Assembly: GCA_028873975.1 (NCBI GenBank)
Contig: JAPPMO010000011.1
Coordinates: 1-64,000 of the forward strand
Source of the DNA: Chloroflexota bacterium
GTDB lineage: Bacteria > Chloroflexota > Anaerolineae > Aggregatilineales > Phototrophicaceae
Direction of reading: 5' to 3'
DNA: 64,000 nt
In this document: positions 54,525-63,266 of the stretch, piece by piece
Layout: every line of letters starts with the position of its first letter
Position numbering within the stretch: the stretch's first letter is position 1
Made by a program: the position numbers and the translations under genes
Notes under the pieces: model-generated
What the model was told of the DNA's origin: nothing
Databases searched by the model: none
Seen by the model: only the letters and a program-made list of their open reading frames with translations

Positions 54525-55427
54525 ATGGAATTCCATAAGATAAAGCCGGAGCAAAAGCGGCAATTTGATGAAGAGGGATATTTGATAGTGCGCGGCGCGC
54601 TGGATAGCGAGACCATTTCCTCGTTGATCGAGGCCGGCGATCGGCTGATCGCCTCTGATCGCGAGCTAAATCGCCAGCGCAGACCGGGCGGCTTGTACGA
54701 CGGCTTTCGCAATTGCGTGTCAATGGACGACGCCTTTCTGCCGCTGATCACCAACCCCAAGGTCTTCTCAATCGTGGCGCAGTTGCTCAGCCCATATCTG
54801 TCGCTGCTCACGAGCCATCTGATCTTCCGCCACCCTGATCCGCCGGGATCGCCCGATACCGGACGTATTCCTGGCTGGCACCGCGACCATTACATGTCCA
54901 TGCGCGACTTGGGAGACCAACATATCCCGCGCCATTCGCTAAAAGTCGCCTACTATCTCACCGACTTGAGAGAACCCAACACCGGCGTCACCTTGATGGC
55001 GGCCGCCAGCAATCAACTCAAGGAACCGATCGAGATACCGCAGGACCAGGTTGATCCAGCCAGCAAAGTGGAGCCTTTACTGAACCCGGGCGACTGCGTC
55101 TTCTTCGAGAACCGCACCTGGCATGCCGGCGCGGCCAATTTGACCAATCGCACGCGAAAAGCTGTCATGATCGGCTATTCTTACGATTGGGTCGTCCCAA
55201 CAGATTATCGGCAGCAGGCGCCCGAGCTGGTGGAAAAACTGTCGCCAATCGAGCGCTATCTCGTCGGCGAACCCGTCGATGATAAAGAGAACTTTGATTT
55301 TACCGGCGGCGCCAATCCGATAGCCGATTGGTGCGCAGAAAATGGATACGATTACAATTCATTTCAGAGCCGAGAACATTTCGTCGGGACATCCACTGGG
55401 GAGAATCAGCCAGTGATACAAGCGTGA
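54525..55427 (+). CDS. phytanoyl-CoA dioxygenase (PhyH) family, Fe(II)/2OG-dependent
   Basis: 300 residues from the ATG at 54525 (a GTG at 54519 would add two residues and overlap the FAD gene). The 2-His-1-Asp metal site appears complete: His119 and Asp121 in GWHRDHYM, and His200 in NRTWHAGAANL; Arg211 is a candidate 2-oxoglutarate contact. Such enzymes hydroxylate or cleave aliphatic C-H bonds. Lying between two FAD oxidoreductases, it probably hydroxylates the same substrate. The actual substrate is unknown. Confidence 0.85.
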   Translation: MEFHKIKPEQKRQFDEEGYLIVRGALDSETISSLIEAGDRLIASDRELNRQRRPGGLYDGFRNCVSMDDAFLPLITNPKVFSIVAQLLSPYLSLLTSHLIFRHPDPPGSPDTGRIPGWHRDHYMSMRDLGDQHIPRHSLKVAYYLTDLREPNTGVTLMAAASNQLKEPIEIPQDQVDPASKVEPLLNPGDCVFFENRTWHAGAANLTNRTRKAVMIGYSYDWVVPTDYRQQAPELVEKLSPIERYLVGEPVDDKENFDFTGGANPIADWCAENGYDYNSFQSREHFVGTSTGENQPVIQA

Positions 55428-55448
55428 TTAGGCATTGAGGAAGGAACC

Positions 55449-57044
55449 ATGAAAGAACGAAACTGCGACATCCTCATCGTAGGCGGCGGGACGGGCGCCA
55501 TCGGCGCCGCGCTTGCCGCGCTGCGCATGGGCAAGTCGGTCATCATGAGCGAAGAGACCGACTGGATCGGCGGTCAGTTGACCGCGCAAGCCGTGCCGCC
55601 CGACGAAAATCCCTGGGTGGATCAATGCGGCGCGACAGCGACCTATATGCGCTTCTCCGATGGCGTGCGCGACTATTATCGTCGTAACTATCCTCTGACC
55701 GAAAAAGCGCGTCATACCATGAACTGGAATCCGGGCCAGGGCAATGTCAGCCGCCTTTGCCACGAGCCGCGCATCGGCTTGGCGGTCATTGAAGAGATGC
55801 TGGCGCCTTATCGTTCCAGCATGCAGTTGGACCTGCTGCTTTATCACATTCCCGCAGCCGCCGAGACCGATGGCGATCAAGTCTTGGCAGTGACGCTGGA
55901 AGACACACGGACTGGCGATCAAGTCCTGGTTTCCGCACCCTACATCCTCGATGCCACCGAGTTGGGCGACTTGCTGGAACTGGCGGAGGTCGAGTCTGTT
56001 ATCGGCGCGGAAAGTCAAGCGCAGACGGGCGAGATGCACGCCGTCGAGGGCGATCCGCTGCCGCTCGATCAGCAAGCGATTTCCTGGTGCTTCGCCATTG
56101 ATCACCTGGAAGGCGAAGATCATACCATCGACAAGCCGGAAGACTATGACTTTTGGCGCGACTACAAAGCCGATTTCTGGCCCGACAAACAATTGAGCTG
56201 GTATTATCCCAGCCCCATCACGCTGGAAACAGTGCATCGGGAAATATTTCACCAAGGCAAAGGGGCAAATTCGGACCTTTGGCACTTCCGCCGCATCCTC
56301 TACAAGGGACACTACCCGGAAGGGAGCTTCCGCAGCGATATCACACTGGTCAATTGGCCCCAGATTGATTACTGGCTCAAGCCGCTGCTGGGCGTCGACG
56401 AAGAGACCAAACAAGCTGCGCTGCGCGAATGCAAGCAATTGAGCTACTCCGTGCTCTACTGGATGCAGACCGAGGCGCCTCGCTCGGACGGCAAAGGCTA
56501 CGGCTATCCCGGCTTGCGGCTGCGTCCCGATGTGGTCGGCGCCAGCGACGGCATGGCGAAGTATGTCTACGTCCGCGAAGCGCGGCGCATCCTGGCCGAG
56601 TTCACGGTGCTGGAAGAGCACGTCGGCGTCCGACAGCGCGCAGGCTTGGACAGCGCCGAGCAATTCGACGACAGCGTCGGCATCGGCAGTTATCGCATCG
56701 ACCTGCATCCCAGCACCGGCTTGCGCAACTATATCGACATCAGTTGTTATCCCTTCCAGATTCCGCTCGGCTCATTGATACCCCAGCGCCTCGAAAACCT
56801 GCTGCCCGCCTGCAAAAACCTGGGCGTGACGCATATCACCAACGGTTGTTACCGCTTGCATCCGGTGGAATGGAATATCGGCGAGGCGGCGGGGGCTTTG
56901 GCGGCATATTGCCTGGACAAGGACTTGAGGCCCCGGCAGGTGCGTAATACCGAGACTCATTTGCGCGATTTTCAATGTTTGCTGAAAGATCAGTTGGGCA
57001 TTCCTCTGGATTGGCCAATGTATGCGCGCAGGACAGCGCGGTAA
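55449..57044 (+). CDS. FAD-dependent oxidoreductase (FAD_oxidored family) B
   Basis: 531 residues. FAD-binding motif ILIVGGGTGAIGAALAALRMG (first 20 at residues 8-27) and ETDWIGGQLTAQAVPPDENPW, a hallmark of this family. Near the C-terminus, NLLPACKNLGVTHITNG and HPVEWNIGEAAGALAAYCLD are conserved flavin contacts. It resembles oxidoreductase A in layout but not closely in sequence. With the PhyH enzyme in between it suggests a two-step oxidation of one compound. Confidence 0.85.
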   Translation: MKERNCDILIVGGGTGAIGAALAALRMGKSVIMSEETDWIGGQLTAQAVPPDENPWVDQCGATATYMRFSDGVRDYYRRNYPLTEKARHTMNWNPGQGNVSRLCHEPRIGLAVIEEMLAPYRSSMQLDLLLYHIPAAAETDGDQVLAVTLEDTRTGDQVLVSAPYILDATELGDLLELAEVESVIGAESQAQTGEMHAVEGDPLPLDQQAISWCFAIDHLEGEDHTIDKPEDYDFWRDYKADFWPDKQLSWYYPSPITLETVHREIFHQGKGANSDLWHFRRILYKGHYPEGSFRSDITLVNWPQIDYWLKPLLGVDEETKQAALRECKQLSYSVLYWMQTEAPRSDGKGYGYPGLRLRPDVVGASDGMAKYVYVREARRILAEFTVLEEHVGVRQRAGLDSAEQFDDSVGIGSYRIDLHPSTGLRNYIDISCYPFQIPLGSLIPQRLENLLPACKNLGVTHITNGCYRLHPVEWNIGEAAGALAAYCLDKDLRPRQVRNTETHLRDFQCLLKDQLGIPLDWPMYARRTAR

Positions 57045-57185
57045 AGATTGCAGTTCAGTGAGGCGGTCAACCCGGTGGGTCGTCCTATTTGTGTAAACCA
57101 TGTCGCTCATGCAACGAGAAAACTTGCTGTTTTGCGTGAGCGCGGCAAAGCTTTGCGCTGCCCCCGAGCGGCAGCAAACACTTGC

Positions 57186-58799
57186 TTGACGATACAAAAT
57201 GCGCCTAGACTCTTGCCTGTGTTTGTCGTTTTCTGGCTTTGCGCGCTGGTCGCAGCCCAAGAAGATGCGGAATCGCTCATCTTTCGTGATATCAGCCAAG
57301 CCGCCGGCATCACGGCGACGCATCGCGGCGTCTGGGACGATAAAGAAGCGCTGCAAGGCTATCTGGCGATCGGGCAGGCTTGGGGCGATTATGATCGCGA
57401 CGGCTGGGTCGATCTCTATGTCACCGGCAACCTTGATCCCAATGTACTCTATCGCAACAATCAGGATGGCAGTTTTTCGGTCTCCGAATTCTCTAATGAT
57501 CTGAGTCTGCCTGATGTGCCGAGCGGGGGCGTACTCTGGGCGGATTACGACAACGACGGCTGGCTCGATCTCTACGTGGTCAATTACGGCGCCAATACGC
57601 TCTTCCGCAACGAAGCCGGCGCTGGATTCCGCGATGTCACCCTGGAAGCCGGGGTCGGTGACACGGGCAAGGGCACATCGGCGGCTTTCGGCGATTACAA
57701 TAGCGATGGCTGGCTGGATTTATACGTGACCAACTGGTCCTGTTTCCCCGAATGCGACCCGGTTGATTTCTCGCGGCAGCAAGATCGGCTCTACCTCAAT
57801 AACCGCGATGGCAGCTTCACAGATGTTTCCGCCATGCTGGAATACGGGCTGACCTTGGGCGCTGGTTTCGCGCCCGGTTTCCTCGATTATGACGGCGATG
57901 GCGATCTCGATCTCTATGTCGTCAACGACAAATTGCAGAACGAAATCGGCAATGTGCTCTGGCGCAACGATGGCTCAGGTTGCGGTCACTGGTGCTTTAC
58001 AGACGTATCGGCAGAGTCCGGGAGCGATCTGTTGATCAACGGCATGGGACTGGACGCCAGCGATTACGACAACGATGGCGATCTGGATCTATACATCACC
58101 GACATGGTCTATCAAATGCACCTGATGATGAACGACGGCGCCGGCGGCTTCAGGAATCGCGCCCGCTCCACCGGTTCCGCCATCAATATGGGTCCGAATC
58201 AAGGTGTGGGCTGGGGAGCGGTCTTCTTCGACTTTGACAACGACGGCTGGCAGGACTTGTATGTCGCCACCACCCAATATTTTCAGACCTTTCCCGAGCT
58301 GGAAGTCAGCTTTATGAACGCGCTGCCCGACGCCCTATTCCGCAACAACAGGCATCGTTCTTTCGTCAATGTTAGCCACGCGAGCGGCATTGATACGCCC
58401 TTAGCCACGCTGGGCGTCGCCTACGCCGACTACGACCGCGATGGCGACCTGGATCTGGTCACGGGCAATTGGAACAGCGGCTATCGCCTGTATCAAAATC
58501 AGGGCAACGACAATCGCTGGCTGGCTTTGAGCTTGCGCGGCGGCGCTGACGTCAATCGAGACGCCGTCGGGAGCAAGGTCTATCTATCCACAGAGGCCGG
58601 CTCGACGCAGATGCAAACGGTCAAAATCGGTTCCGGGCTTGGCGGCAACAATCAACAGGAATTGCACTTTGGGCTCGGCGCTTCTATGGCAGCCGATCTG
58701 CGCATTATTTGGAGTAATGGCGCCGAATGCAGCTTGGACGATATACCCGCGAATCAACGACTGCTATTGCAATACGGGGTCACCGCCGGCTGCCAATGA
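57186..58799 (+). CDS. secreted FG-GAP/VCBS repeat protein with ASPIC/UnbV C-terminus
   Basis: About 537 residues from a TTG at 57186; the frame is open from 57048, but that DNA includes a family A-like repeat. The first 25 residues form a signal (PRLLPVFVVFWLCALVAAQ). Seven FG-GAP/VCBS calcium-binding repeats of the type DYDNDGDLDLYV follow, beginning near 57388. The ASPIC/UnbV domain at the end has GSKVYLST, IGSGLGGNNQQELHFGLG and IIWSNGAE. Such proteins are extracellular, calcium-stabilised beta-propellers, perhaps sugar- or protein-binding. Confidence 0.82.
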   Translation: MTIQNAPRLLPVFVVFWLCALVAAQEDAESLIFRDISQAAGITATHRGVWDDKEALQGYLAIGQAWGDYDRDGWVDLYVTGNLDPNVLYRNNQDGSFSVSEFSNDLSLPDVPSGGVLWADYDNDGWLDLYVVNYGANTLFRNEAGAGFRDVTLEAGVGDTGKGTSAAFGDYNSDGWLDLYVTNWSCFPECDPVDFSRQQDRLYLNNRDGSFTDVSAMLEYGLTLGAGFAPGFLDYDGDGDLDLYVVNDKLQNEIGNVLWRNDGSGCGHWCFTDVSAESGSDLLINGMGLDASDYDNDGDLDLYITDMVYQMHLMMNDGAGGFRNRARSTGSAINMGPNQGVGWGAVFFDFDNDGWQDLYVATTQYFQTFPELEVSFMNALPDALFRNNRHRSFVNVSHASGIDTPLATLGVAYADYDRDGDLDLVTGNWNSGYRLYQNQGNDNRWLALSLRGGADVNRDAVGSKVYLSTEAGSTQMQTVKIGSGLGGNNQQELHFGLGASMAADLRIIWSNGAECSLDDIPANQRLLLQYGVTAGCQ

Positions 58800-58848
58800 T
58801 AATCAGAAAAACAAGCGAAAATAAGCGAAAAATAGGATTGAAAGTTAC

Positions 58849-60312
58849 CTAGCGAACGTCAGTCTGGTAAGGCACGACATCGCAAGTCTTTTGATACCAG
58901 GTCAGCATGCGCTCGCGCAGTTCCGCCAGAATGCCTGCATAGGCTGGATCGTCGATGAGATTGCGCAGCTCCCCCGGGTCTTCTCGCAAGTCATAGAGTT
59001 CGTCGGTTTCGTAAAGCCGTCGGACATATTTGAAGTCCCGCGTGCGGCACATGGTCGCCTTGCTGTGTTCGCCGTCTTCGCTGCCCTGCAACTGCACCCG
59101 GGGCCAATACAGTCCGCCCGGATCGTAGAATGAGGGACTGTCCTTTTCCATCGCCTGCTCTTCGCCCAGCAACCGGCCGCCCTCGCAAAAGACCGCGTCG
59201 CGATGTTCATCTGCCGCGCCCGTCAACAAGGGACTGAGCGAAATCCCGAAGTGGTCGTAGTCCGGCGCGATGCCGGCAAACTCATAAGCAGTCGCGGTGA
59301 AATCAATCAGTTCAACCAGGGCATCGCGGATGCCGGGCTGGACAGGGATGTCCGACGGCGGCTTAATGATGAGCGGCACCCGCGTCAGGCAATCCTCAAA
59401 GGTATTTTGTGTCTTTTCAACCAGACCGTAATCGCCGGTGAAATCACCGTGATCGGAAAAGAAGAAGATGGCGCTGTCGTCGTAAATGCCCCGCTCTTGC
59501 AAAGCCGCCACCAGTTTTCCAAACTGGGCGTCGACGCGCGCGCACATGCCGTAATAGGTCGCGCGCAATTCCCTGAAGCGCTCTTCGCTCCAGCCAGCCA
59601 AGCCCTGCCGCTGATAGATGCCGGCCGTGAGTTTGGGTTTCTTGCTCCAATCCGGCGTCGGCAGGCGTGGCGGGATACGCTCGCGGTTGATCTGACTGTA
59701 CCAGGGATCTTCCACGCCATAGGGCGGGTGCGGATAGCCCAGGGGCAAGTAAATGCAAAGCGGCTGATCATCGGTCCCGTTGCGAATCAGATCCACCGCG
59801 CCGTCGACCATCGCCCAATCATTGTCGTAGTAGACGTCTTCATCACCAGAATCGAGCTTGCCGGCGTAGAAGGAATAATAATTGTCGCCGTCCGGATCGC
59901 CGCGCCACTCGTCCGCGCGATGCAAATTGGGACGGAGCGCTCGCCCCGCCTCATATTTGACATCGCAGTATTCGTCAAAGCCATCCTGCCGTGGCACCAG
60001 GTCGTTCTTGCCGCCCCACCAGACGAAATAGCCATAATCCTTGAGATACTTGAGCAGCACGGGCTCGTCCGGGCGCAGCATGTGGAACATGGTGCGGTGC
60101 CCGCGGACATGGGGATACCAGCCAGTCATGAAGGAACAGCGGCTGGGCGTGCAGACCGGGTTCTGGCAGAAGGCGTGGCGAAAGGAGACGGCATCGCTTT
60201 GGATGATCGCGTCGAGGTTGGGCGTGACCGCGGCGGGATTGCCCAGGTGGTTCATCACATCGCCGCGCCACTGGTCCGGATTGAAGATGATGATGTGAGG
60301 TTGTTTTGGCAT
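58849..60312 (-). CDS. type I sulfatase (Cys type) 3
   Basis: 487 residues. Formylglycine motif QNPVCTPSRCSFMTG (Cys54). The metal site starts IIIFNPDQWRGD, and FFFSDHGDFTGDYGLVEKTQ carries the second set of ligands. It differs from sulfatases 1 and 2 by its acidic insert around DSGDEDVYYDNDW. No signal peptide. It is followed 21 bp later on its own strand by nothing but the VapC-like gene upstream, so it is probably transcribed alone. Confidence 0.9.
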   Translation of the reverse strand: MPKQPHIIIFNPDQWRGDVMNHLGNPAAVTPNLDAIIQSDAVSFRHAFCQNPVCTPSRCSFMTGWYPHVRGHRTMFHMLRPDEPVLLKYLKDYGYFVWWGGKNDLVPRQDGFDEYCDVKYEAGRALRPNLHRADEWRGDPDGDNYYSFYAGKLDSGDEDVYYDNDWAMVDGAVDLIRNGTDDQPLCIYLPLGYPHPPYGVEDPWYSQINRERIPPRLPTPDWSKKPKLTAGIYQRQGLAGWSEERFRELRATYYGMCARVDAQFGKLVAALQERGIYDDSAIFFFSDHGDFTGDYGLVEKTQNTFEDCLTRVPLIIKPPSDIPVQPGIRDALVELIDFTATAYEFAGIAPDYDHFGISLSPLLTGAADEHRDAVFCEGGRLLGEEQAMEKDSPSFYDPGGLYWPRVQLQGSEDGEHSKATMCRTRDFKYVRRLYETDELYDLREDPGELRNLIDDPAYAGILAELRERMLTWYQKTCDVVPYQTDVR

Positions 60313-60333
60313 AGCGTATTCCTTGTGCTTGGT

Positions 60334-60750
60334 CTAGCTCGCCGAGTCAATCGTCCAGTCTTCGATTGGCAACTCGGGGAGCCGCCAAAATCCACGCCGA
60401 TCATGTGTTACGACAATTAGGCTGTTTGCCATAGCAATCGCTGCGATCTGCATGTCAGCGGCACCCATAAGCTGCCCTCTGTCTCTTAACCGTGCGTGTA
60501 TGCGCCCATAAACGTCGGCCGCGCTGTCATCAAAGGGCAGACTAGGGAAGTACGAAAAAAACGCTTCCTGCTCTTGCCGATACCGCGCTGGCATGTGTCG
60601 ACGGTGCGAACCAGCGTACATTTCTGCTTTGGAAATCGCGCTGACGGAAATGCCGAACTGTTGATGCCGCAGCAGCACTCTATCGAACAACTGCGGATAT
60701 CTTCTGTTGATGCAATAAATGCAGATGTTTGTATCGAGCAGGTATCTCAT
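60334..60750 (-). CDS. PIN-domain toxin (VapC-like)
   Basis: 138 residues. The acidic active site is complete: Asp6 (YLLDTNIC), Glu43 (SKAEMYAG), Asp99 (MGAADMQIAA) and Asp117 (VTHDRRGF). VapC toxins cleave tRNA or rRNA. It begins 6 bp after the upstream small gene on the same strand, in the usual antitoxin-then-toxin order. The sulfatase gene downstream is separated by 21 bp. Confidence 0.85.
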   Translation of the reverse strand: MRYLLDTNICIYCINRRYPQLFDRVLLRHQQFGISVSAISKAEMYAGSHRRHMPARYRQEQEAFFSYFPSLPFDDSAADVYGRIHARLRDRGQLMGAADMQIAAIAMANSLIVVTHDRRGFWRLPELPIEDWTIDSAS

Positions 60751-60756
60751 CCGGCG

Positions 60757-61029
60757 TCAAAACACATACTTCCAGACACCGTGATCAACTTCCCTCATCA
60801 CAATGAGCAGCGGGTCATCCTCAAAGGCGCCGAAGCCTAATTCGTCAGCCATCCACACCGGCATGCGGCGATAAAACTCCAACTCAACTTCGCGGGGCAG
60901 TCGCTTCAAGCCCTCGCGCGTCAGCGGCAATGTTTGATTGTGCTCCTCACAGTAAGCATGGAAATCGGCGTCGGCTTTGCAGATGCCATTGTCATGAATA
61001 GTCCATTTAAGCGTTTGGCGCTTGTTCAT
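60757..61029 (-). CDS. small protein in antitoxin position
   Basis: 90 residues from the ATG at 61029, or 113 from 61098. It reads MNKRQTLKWTIHDNGICKAD and then an acidic region (ELEFYRRMPVW, EDDPLLIVMREVD). It does not look like any VapB, Phd or RHH antitoxin known to me, yet its position 6 bp before the toxin and its acidic character suit that role. It could alternatively be a standalone small protein. Confidence 0.55.
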   Translation of the reverse strand: MNKRQTLKWTIHDNGICKADADFHAYCEEHNQTLPLTREGLKRLPREVELEFYRRMPVWMADELGFGAFEDDPLLIVMREVDHGVWKYVF

Positions 61030-61101
61030 CGTTGCACCGCTTGCCTTTCCCACTTGTACATCCAGCCTAGCGAAAGCTGCGTAATCCGTCAATCCCATCG
61101 C

Positions 61102-62187
61102 TTATAGCAAATCCCCCGCCATCGGACAGAACTCGACATCGTATCCAAAAGCCCGTGGTCCCACCACCGCCAGCGCTTCCGGCGTCTTTAGTTCCTTTGG
61201 CGCCGGCATGGCCAGCACCGCCACGCGCAAGCCATAACGCAAGGACTCTGTGCCGATCGCTTCGCCGTCATCCAGGCTAACCAGGGTGATCAGATCGGGC
61301 ACGGTGCAAAGCGCCTCGTCGCCCACGCGCGCGATCAGGTTTTCATTCTGGAAGTCGATTTCCATTTGTGTGTCGAAGTCATCAAAGGCGCTGATTTTGA
61401 GCCTGCCGCGCGCGAATCCTTCCACGGTACGTCGATTGACATCAACGATCTTGCCGGTGAAGATGACTGTGCCATTGCATAACGCCGCCACAGTTTCCGC
61501 CGGTTCGATGCTGCGGGCGCGGCAATCGAGCACGGCTTCGCCGATGCGCTTCGCCAGGCTGAGGGTATCGCGGATAATCGTCGCTTTCATGTCGGCGCCG
61601 GACATGACAGGCATCACCAGACCGGCGGAACCGCCCATCTCGATTGTCAAGCTGCGCGCGAAGGCTTCCGCTTGCTGCGCCGAGCCGATGCGCGTGAAAA
61701 TCGCGACATTGCCATGACTGTCTGACAGCGCAAAAGGCGCCGGCGACAAGCCATAAATCATAAAAGTATCCATCTGCAATTCGGGGAAGGCGCGGCCCAT
61801 GCTGTCGCCATCGACGACGGGCAAGCCGCATTGCAAAGCCGTGATCATCGGTCCCAGGGCATTGCCGCCGCCGATCTCACCGATGACGACAGCGTAGACT
61901 TCCCGCCGCAGATGCTCTTCCAAAGCCCGCACGGCTCGTTTGATCTCCTGCCCCTCTTGCAGTTTCTCGTTGCTGACGGTGGGCGCGCCCATGCCGCCCA
62001 CGGCGCAAACCAGCGCCTCATCCGGCACATCGTCGGCTTGGATAACTGGTACCGCCCCGCCCTGCGCCCGCAGTTCATGATCCAAGCGCAGGCGGTTGAG
62101 GTAGGTGCTGCCGCCGCCGCCGGTGCCGAGGATGCCGGCGCCGATGGCGATGGCCTGGGTGTCGTTGAGGGTGACAGATTGCATCAT
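61102..62187 (-). CDS. DUF917 protein 1 (hydantoin-related)
   Basis: 361 residues from an ATG that overlaps the upstream paralogue's stop (ATGA). The start IAIGAGILGTGGGGSTYLNR, and later GMGAPTVSNEK and VDGDSMGRAFPELQMDTFMI, are DUF917 landmarks. Some family members are described as S-methyl-thiohydantoin desulfurases, and others neighbour hydantoinase genes; I recall this from family annotation. Shorter and more diverged than the next two. It is the last gene in this tandem set. Confidence 0.8.
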   Translation of the reverse strand: MMQSVTLNDTQAIAIGAGILGTGGGGSTYLNRLRLDHELRAQGGAVPVIQADDVPDEALVCAVGGMGAPTVSNEKLQEGQEIKRAVRALEEHLRREVYAVVIGEIGGGNALGPMITALQCGLPVVDGDSMGRAFPELQMDTFMIYGLSPAPFALSDSHGNVAIFTRIGSAQQAEAFARSLTIEMGGSAGLVMPVMSGADMKATIIRDTLSLAKRIGEAVLDCRARSIEPAETVAALCNGTVIFTGKIVDVNRRTVEGFARGRLKISAFDDFDTQMEIDFQNENLIARVGDEALCTVPDLITLVSLDDGEAIGTESLRYGLRVAVLAMPAPKELKTPEALAVVGPRAFGYDVEFCPMAGDLL

Positions 62188-63266
62188 GAGGCAAAGCGCT
62201 CCTCGACCGGTACATAATCGATATCGTAGCCAAAGTAACGCGGACAGACGAGTGCCAGCGCGGCCGGCTCCCGCCATTGCGGCGCGCAAGGGAAGGCGAT
62301 GACAGCCACGCGCATGCCATAGCGCAGGGCCTCGGTGGTGATGGGCGCGCCGGTTTCGCTGTCCAAGACCGCGATCAGATCGGGCGTGGTCGCCACATAA
62401 TCGCCATCGACGCACAGTACCAGATGCTCGTTTTGAAAATCGAGCTGCAGCGCTTGCCCTGCGAATGCGCCGCTGCCGGTCATCCTGGCGCCGCCTTTGG
62501 CGAAACCTTCTGAAACGCGACGATCGACATCGCTGATCTTTCCGCGAAAGACGAGAAAACCGTCGACCGCGAGACGTATCGCATCAACGGGATTCTTTTC
62601 CTTCAAGCGAGCCTCCCGCACGGTCCTGCCGATCTTTTCCGCCAGTGTCGTCGTACCATGGATCGCGGCGGCCTTCAGTTGCTTGACTGTCGCCGAGTAA
62701 AGCGCGATCGCGCCGATGGCGCCCATGCGCGTCACGCAAGAGCGGGCGAAGGTTTCTACCCACCTGTTGCTCACGGCATCTATCAGCAGCATATTGCCGC
62801 GTTCGTCGGACATGGCAAAAGGACTTGCGCTGATCCCATAAGCCGTCAAGACCGTCATCTGTATTTCCGGGAAGGCGCGGCCCATGCCGTCGCAATCGAC
62901 GACGGGAATCCCCAAACGCGCGGCAAGGTAGATCGGCCGGATCGAGTTCATACCGCCGGATTCGACGCTCATGGTGGCGCGGGGCGCGCGGCCAGTGTAT
63001 TTGCCCAAAGCCTGAAAAGCGCGGACGATATCGTCCCCGGCCGGCAATTTTTCCACAGCGACAACCGGCGCGCCCATACCGGCTGACGGCACAATCAGGT
63101 CGTCGTCAGCCAGTTCGCCCAGGGCGTATAGTTCAACAGGACCATATCGCCTGATGGCTTCGCGCGCCATCAACTTGCCAATGTAGGGATTGCTCCCGCC
63201 GCCGGAGCCCAATATCGCCGCGCCAACCGCGATGTCGTCGATGTTCTCTTCATCGAGCAGGCGCAT
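62184..63266 (-). CDS. DUF917 protein 2
   Basis: 360 residues from the ATG at 63266 overlapping the third paralogue's stop (TGATG). Landmarks: VGAAILGSGGGSNPYIGKL, SAGMGAPVVAVEKL, VDCDGMGRAFPEIQM and SDERGNMLLID. It is far more similar to the partial paralogue 3 than to paralogue 1, including GVITTEALRYGMRV-like text (PITTEALRYGMRVAVIAF) in both. The pair probably arose by recent duplication and may form a heteromer. Confidence 0.8.
   Translation of the reverse strand: MRLLDEENIDDIAVGAAILGSGGGSNPYIGKLMAREAIRRYGPVELYALGELADDDLIVPSAGMGAPVVAVEKLPAGDDIVRAFQALGKYTGRAPRATMSVESGGMNSIRPIYLAARLGIPVVDCDGMGRAFPEIQMTVLTAYGISASPFAMSDERGNMLLIDAVSNRWVETFARSCVTRMGAIGAIALYSATVKQLKAAAIHGTTTLAEKIGRTVREARLKEKNPVDAIRLAVDGFLVFRGKISDVDRRVSEGFAKGGARMTGSGAFAGQALQLDFQNEHLVLCVDGDYVATTPDLIAVLDSETGAPITTEALRYGMRVAVIAFPCAPQWREPAALALVCPRYFGYDIDYVPVEERFAS

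Noticed and set aside
57048..57185. N-terminal extension of the FG-GAP protein
   Set aside because: The frame is open but overlaps a repeat-like GGTCAACCCGGTGGGTC stretch, and the signal peptide begins later.
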